From Massilia oculi (GTDB taxonomy: Bacteria > Pseudomonadota > Gammaproteobacteria > Burkholderiales > Burkholderiaceae_D): DNA of 64,000 nt. The notes beneath the pieces were generated by a model that made no database searches, was not told the DNA's origin, and was given only the letters and a program-made list of their open reading frames with translations. The position numbers and the translations under genes were made by a program. Of the stretch, positions 62,339 through 64,000 are shown in pieces. The stretch lies in contig NZ_CP029343.1 in assembly GCF_003143515.1 (NCBI RefSeq), positions 434,001 through 498,000 on the forward strand, in the 5' to 3' direction. Within the stretch, counting starts at the first letter, position 1; each line of letters begins with the position of its first letter.

Positions 62339-62713
62339 CTAGCTCTTCTGTCCCTGGGCAGAAAGGGCCAGCAACCGATAACCCAGTTGCTGTGCCTCGC
62401 CTGGACGCAGAGCGGCCGTTCGCCAGCCCAAACCATGAAAAGCCACACCTAGTATCACAAGTTCGCCTACGCTCAGAGATGCTGGATGAACCTGGATCGC
62501 AGGTGAAAAGCTATCGATTTCCATCGGATCCGAATCAAATGGTGATCCAGATAGGGCTGCCACTGGAGCCATCATTTGACGGACTTCTGAAAGCCTGCTT
62601 ATCAAATTCTCGACATCTTTTGGGCTCAGTATATGCGCTGATAAGTTATCTTCTGCGACGCTCAATACAACAGTTTTCCGATCCTCAGAAACTTTAAAAT
62701 CCAATTCCAGCAT
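62339..62713 (-). CDS. Phage accessory hypothetical protein
   Basis: The 124-residue protein MLELDFKVSEDRKTVVLSVAE... has a beta-rich start, a helical middle (DVENLISRLSEVRQMMAPVAAL) and a C-terminal region. GGAGGGG lies just upstream of the ATG. Its leader shares AAAATA-n-TCCCCGCCGT with the next gene upstream. GC content is much lower than in the flanks, as for recently acquired accessory genes. Confidence 0.6.
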   Translation of the reverse strand: MLELDFKVSEDRKTVVLSVAEDNLSAHILSPKDVENLISRLSEVRQMMAPVAALSGSPFDSDPMEIDSFSPAIQVHPASLSVGELVILGVAFHGLGWRTAALRPGEAQQLGYRLLALSAQGQKS

Positions 62714-62767
62714 ATCCCCTCCACTCCCCGCTACGGCGGGGACTATTTTAAAGGCATCATATGAAAG

Positions 62768-63166
62768 TTACTGCCTCAAGCCAGACTGAGTTGCCGCCTG
62801 TTCAGCTAAAAGGGTGGTCCGAGCTTCCCCTAAAAGTTCTAGTAGCCTATCGCACAATTTCAGTTCCAAATGAATCGGCACCTGCATTCCCGTTTGAGTT
62901 AAAAGGAAAATGGCAAGATCAGAATTTGGCAGAATCTGCAGGCTGGCGTCCAACGGAATATATGCCTCCGTCAGCTCCTTGAGTCCTTCGGGGAATTGGT
63001 CAATAGTCCCGGACAGCATTTGATGCATCCGCACCAAGAGTTCCGGGACCATTTCGCGCTTGAAGGACGCGTCGTAAATGTTTCCGCCTACATCCTTCAG
63101 GCGTGTATCCACGTCGCCCGAATTCGGGTCAAAACGCCACTGCTCCAACTTTACGAATTTCGGCAT
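62768..63166 (-). CDS. Phage accessory hypothetical protein
   Basis: The 132-residue protein MPKFVKLEQWRFDPNSGDVDTRLKDVGG... contains a mixed alpha/beta pattern and ends EQAATQSGLRQ. AGAGAGGA lies upstream of the ATG. It forms a pair with the following gene, with similar leader sequences. No family recognised. Confidence 0.6.
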   Translation of the reverse strand: MPKFVKLEQWRFDPNSGDVDTRLKDVGGNIYDASFKREMVPELLVRMHQMLSGTIDQFPEGLKELTEAYIPLDASLQILPNSDLAIFLLTQTGMQVPIHLELKLCDRLLELLGEARTTLLAEQAATQSGLRQ

Positions 63167-63200
63167 ATTTCCTCTCTCGTAGCCACGGCGGGGATTATTT

Positions 63201-63695
63201 TTACAGAATTTGCGATGCTGGATTTTTTATCTTATTCCCCTTGGCTGGAGGAGTGCGAGCTTTTCGGATAGCCGCGGTAGCACCTGAACAGTCAAATCTG
63301 GATACGCTGAACTGGCCGTTTTGCAGCGGCACAGCGAATCCAATCTCTCCGCCCCCTTCGAATCCCAGAACCGACATGTTGAGATCGTCAAGGAACATCA
63401 GCCTGTTCCCAGCTACAGTAGCGCATGTCGCGTCGGTGTAATTGGCTCCAGCCGCTGAATTAATCAGGACCGGGAATTTCCCATTCTCGTCACATGTGAG
63501 ACTCCACGAGAAATATGCACTACATGAGTTTGTAGACGCAAAACAAAGAACACCAGCGACCTCTCCGTTTCTATTTGTAGTCTTGGCGATTTGGATATCG
63601 CCACCGTCTATTATGACCTCCCATGCTCCAATTTTCTCATTAGCATTGGCTTGCATTGATATGCCTAAGAGCGCGGCAAGAATAAAGAACTTCAT
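63201..63695 (-). CDS. Secreted or periplasmic phage accessory protein
   Basis: The 164-residue product has a signal peptide MKFFILAALLGISMQANA and then a mature part with five to six Cys spread in pairs (GVLCFASTNSCSAYFSW, CDENGK, DATCATV), consistent with periplasmic disulfides. Start supported by AGGGGAA. Lower GC, position next to the repressor and export suggest a lysogenic-conversion (moron) gene. The function is unknown. Confidence 0.65.
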   Translation of the reverse strand: MKFFILAALLGISMQANANEKIGAWEVIIDGGDIQIAKTTNRNGEVAGVLCFASTNSCSAYFSWSLTCDENGKFPVLINSAAGANYTDATCATVAGNRLMFLDDLNMSVLGFEGGGEIGFAVPLQNGQFSVSRFDCSGATAAIRKARTPPAKGNKIKNPASQIL

Positions 63696-63724
63696 TCAAT
63701 TCCCCTAGTTGTACTTTGTTCTTA

Positions 63725-64000
63725 CTAGACCAGCTTTTGCTTTACTTCGGTGACCACGCCAATAACCACCAAAGTCTCTTGATCGCTTCGAAGTGTCGGG
63801 AAATCATCATTAAGCGGAACAAGCTCAAAAATCTCATTGCCATTTGCATCGATCCCGCGCGGCCGATATTTCTTGAACGTCGCCTGATTGCTGCCGTTGC
63901 GCGCCACAACAAAATTGCCGGGCCCAGGTGATCGATCAGGATCCACGAAAAGCCGGTCGCCAGGCTGAAAGCGCGGCGCCATCGACATCCCTTCCACGTC
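63725..64000 (-). CDS. S24-family phage repressor, C-terminal part (CI/LexA-like)
   Basis: Only the C-terminal 91 codons are in the window; the frame runs off the right edge. EGMSMAPRFQPGDRLFVDPDRSP carries the catalytic Ser of the LexA/CI autopeptidase in the SM motif, and NQATFKKY has the Lys of the Ser-Lys dyad. It is the likely prophage repressor, with the DNA-binding domain beyond the window. RecA-stimulated self-cleavage is expected by family. Confidence 0.85.
   Translation of the reverse strand, partial: DVEGMSMAPRFQPGDRLFVDPDRSPGPGNFVVARNGSNQATFKKYRPRGIDANGNEIFELVPLNDDFPTLRSDQETLVVIGVVTEVKQKLV

Larger units (their letters stand above)
52795..64000. mobile_element. Prophage, left arm (extends beyond the window)
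   Basis: Everything right of tRNA-Leu reads as phage: integrase and excisionase candidates, an anti-restriction-type zinc protein, Ea22-like mosaic proteins, DUF1367, a recombination pair, small basic and membrane proteins, and an S24 repressor. Genes overlap tightly on one strand. The tRNA 3' end is the probable attachment site; the matching attR should be outside this window, so the exact ends cannot be fixed. Confidence 0.88.

Noticed and set aside
62173..62697. 174-codon plus-strand frame in the phage region
   Set aside because: It overlaps a better-supported minus gene with a clear ribosome-binding site and protein-like composition.

Overview
The window looks like a chromosome segment of a GC-rich betaproteobacterium, most likely an Oxalobacteraceae member close to Massilia. 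The pointers are strong G/C third-position bias, a PhaR/PhaC polyhydroxyalkanoate pair, a PEP-CTERM exported protein, an MSHA-type pilus locus, a BamD/RluD divergent pair, and the general gene content. Species-level placement is inference only.

Left part (1-24 kb): housekeeping genes. These are the Mfd C-terminus, SerB, an SGNH hydrolase, a MocR-type regulator, a Mut7-C RNase-like protein, DUF72, TrxC, MetC, RimO, PhaR, PhaC, PgeF, RluD, BamD, YaaA, a PIN protein, an aminotransferase, a CNNM/CBS membrane protein, and an SPFH - ribbon-helix-helix - YciH operon. Four genes in the first 7.1 kb (serB, the SGNH hydrolase, the MocR regulator twice, the Mut7-C gene) each read correctly only if one base is restored. 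Three of the five sites lie in short G or C runs. This is either a local run of sequencing deletions or real decay.

Middle (23.5-40.5 kb): a compact, rearranged MSHA pilus locus on the minus strand, in the order E, G, pilin, terminator, I (PilM-like), a PilN-like gene, J, K, L, M, N, then a TolA/TonB-like protein. MshE keeps both c-di-GMP-binding MshEN repeats. Divergent from it is a translationally coupled pair: a 1370-residue hybrid histidine kinase and a response regulator with an active-type GGEEF diguanylate cyclase domain and a product-inhibition site. Together these suggest a locally wired c-di-GMP circuit controlling the pilus ATPase.

40.5-52.6 kb: an operon of two dissimilar acyl-CoA dehydrogenases plus two MaoC hot-dog proteins, a PEP-CTERM protein, the Prc tail-specific protease, a membrane HExxH protein, thymidine kinase, a hexapeptide acetyltransferase, a penicillin-acylase-type hydrolase and a stand-alone ParB-like protein.

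52.7 kb to the end: the left arm of a prophage integrated next to tRNA-Leu(TAA). It has a tyrosine integrase (one-base frameshift), an AlpA-like excisionase candidate, a Lar-type zinc protein, mosaic Ea22-like proteins, DUF1367, and an exonuclease plus putative annealing-protein recombination pair. About 8 kb of tightly overlapping genes are read from a near-consensus promoter at 62.06-62.08 kb. Upstream of a terminator are lower-GC genes, one of them secreted, and at the right edge the C-terminal half of an S24 (CI-like) repressor. The layout resembles the leftward arm of lambdoid phages; lytic and structural genes should lie beyond the window.
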